Source: Desulfuromonadaceae bacterium
Lineage (GTDB): Bacteria; Desulfobacterota; Desulfuromonadia; Geobacterales; Pseudopelobacteraceae
Direction: 5' to 3'
NCBI GenBank assembly: GCA_028688955.1
Contig: JAQTXD010000032.1
Span: 1 to 35,772, forward strand
Length of the DNA stretch: 35,772 bases
The notes beneath the pieces are model-generated. The model was not told where the DNA came from. It saw only the letters and a program-made list of their open reading frames with translations, and searched no databases. Positions 35,017 to 35,772 of the stretch are shown piece by piece; positions within the stretch are counted from its first letter, which is position 1; each line of letters opens with the position of its first letter. The position numbers and the translations under genes were made by a program.

Positions 35017-35772
35017 TTGAACGGTTTTTTTGTTATCGACAAGCCGGCAGGCATTACGTCCCACGATGTTGTCTCAAGAGTACGACGGATTCTTGGGACG
35101 CGAAAAGTCGGACATACCGGGACACTTGATCCCTTTGCCACCGGAGTTCTGCCGGTTGCGGTAAATGACGGCACGAAATCAATTCCGTTTCTTGACGAAG
35201 GAAATAAAACCTACGAGGCATTGCTCCGTCATGGGGTTACTACTGACACCCTCGATATGACCGGTACCATTCTTTCAGAGTCGGATGTTTCAGCGTTAAC
35301 CAGACAGCAATTATTCGCATGTTTATCAGGTTTTACCGGGGCAATCAGCCAGATCCCTCCCATGTATTCTGCCATCAAGCAGAACGGGCAGCCACTGTAT
35401 AAGCTGGCCCGTCAGGGTGTGGAAGTTGATCGGGCCGCGCGTGACGTTGAAATATATTCCCTTGAGTTACTTTCCTTTGATCTTCCCCTTGCTTCCATAC
35501 GCGTCATATGTTCCCGCGGTACCTACGTACGTAGTCTGGCCGATGATATTGGCCGCCAATTGGGATGCGGCGCCGCACTGCAGGAGCTGCGACGCACAAC
35601 CAGCGGACCGTTCAAAATTGAGGATGCGGTCACTCTTGCTGAACTGGAAACTGCAGTAGGCGAGGGGACAGTCAGTTCTCTCTGTCTTTCTCCAATGGCT
35701 GCGCTTGGACATCTTCCCGAAATTCCATTGACATCTGATGGATTGGAAGGACTCCGTTTCGGGAGGTCGCCA
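35017..35772 (+). CDS. truB: tRNA pseudouridine(55) synthase TruB (3' end beyond window)
   Basis: TruB makes pseudouridine 55 in the T-loop of tRNAs. The frame is open from a stop at 34996 to the window edge, giving 252 residues with no stop. The only sensible start is TTG 35017, which has GGTGA just upstream and gives the typical opening [18 protein letters not shown]. The catalytic Asp38 lies in [16 protein letters not shown]. Further motifs are [35 protein letters not shown] and the LRRTTSGPF segment. The C-terminal PUA-like region begins near the end and is cut off. The gap to nrnA is 85 bases and contains a T7 run but no hairpin. Confidence 0.95.
   Translation, partial: MNGFFVIDKPAGITSHDVVSRVRRILGTRKVGHTGTLDPFATGVLPVAVNDGTKSIPFLDEGNKTYEALLRHGVTTDTLDMTGTILSESDVSALTRQQLFACLSGFTGAISQIPPMYSAIKQNGQPLYKLARQGVEVDRAARDVEIYSLELLSFDLPLASIRVICSRGTYVRSLADDIGRQLGCGAALQELRRTTSGPFKIEDAVTLAELETAVGEGTVSSLCLSPMAALGHLPEIPLTSDGLEGLRFGRSP

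Overview
The window looks like a chromosomal core-genome segment of a Geobacter/Pelobacter-type bacterium (Desulfuromonadia). This rests on remembered protein resemblance and gene order (ilvD-ilvB-ilvN-ilvC-psd-pssA; rimP-nusA-ylxR-infB-rbfA-nrnA-truB), on a B12-dependent ribonucleotide reductase, and on a secretion-type ATPase next to housekeeping genes. No rRNA is present to confirm the placement. No transposase, phage gene or CRISPR array was seen.

Layout. 1-7002 (+) holds branched-chain amino acid synthesis (ilvD, ilvB, ilvN, then a terminator, then ilvC with its own promoter), followed by phosphatidylserine decarboxylase and synthase, which act in succession to make phosphatidylethanolamine. 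7044-8609 has a YfcE-type phosphoesterase (-), divergent from a short SppA signal peptide peptidase (+), then a strong terminator and tRNA-Asp (-). 8696-10933 (-) is adenosylcobalamin-dependent NrdJ, with a convincing pair of NrdR boxes in its promoter. 11226-20427 (+) is a closely packed run: secreted beta-helix protein, cysteine desulfurase-like enzyme, PIN-PhoH ATPase, tsaD, rsmA, rmuC, a TsaC/YciO-family protein, a small membrane protein and a YihY/BrkB membrane protein. 20453-23155 (+) is a 2-oxoglutarate dehydrogenase E1 with no E2 or E3 gene beside it.

23258-28297 (+) is the least familiar part: a degenerate receiver-like domain joined to a membrane anchor, a periplasmic LysM protein carrying an internal duplication, and a PilB/GspE-type ATPase with two MshEN-like N-terminal modules. 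It lies between sucA and rimP, and no pilin, inner-membrane platform or secretin gene accompanies it. It is the best candidate for an undescribed envelope system. 28423-35772 (+) is the conserved transcription/translation operon: rimP, nusA, a fused ylxR-ylxQ gene, infB, rbfA, nrnA and a truB cut by the window end.

The most interesting regulatory structure lies just ahead of rimP. There, three short segments can form two mutually exclusive hairpins, one of which is an intrinsic terminator. This resembles an attenuator controlling the nusA operon. Several reading frames open upstream of the likely start codon; revised starts are given for ilvD (164), ilvC (4447), psd (5526), phoH (13526), rmuC (16712), the ATPase gene (26369) and truB (35017, TTG).
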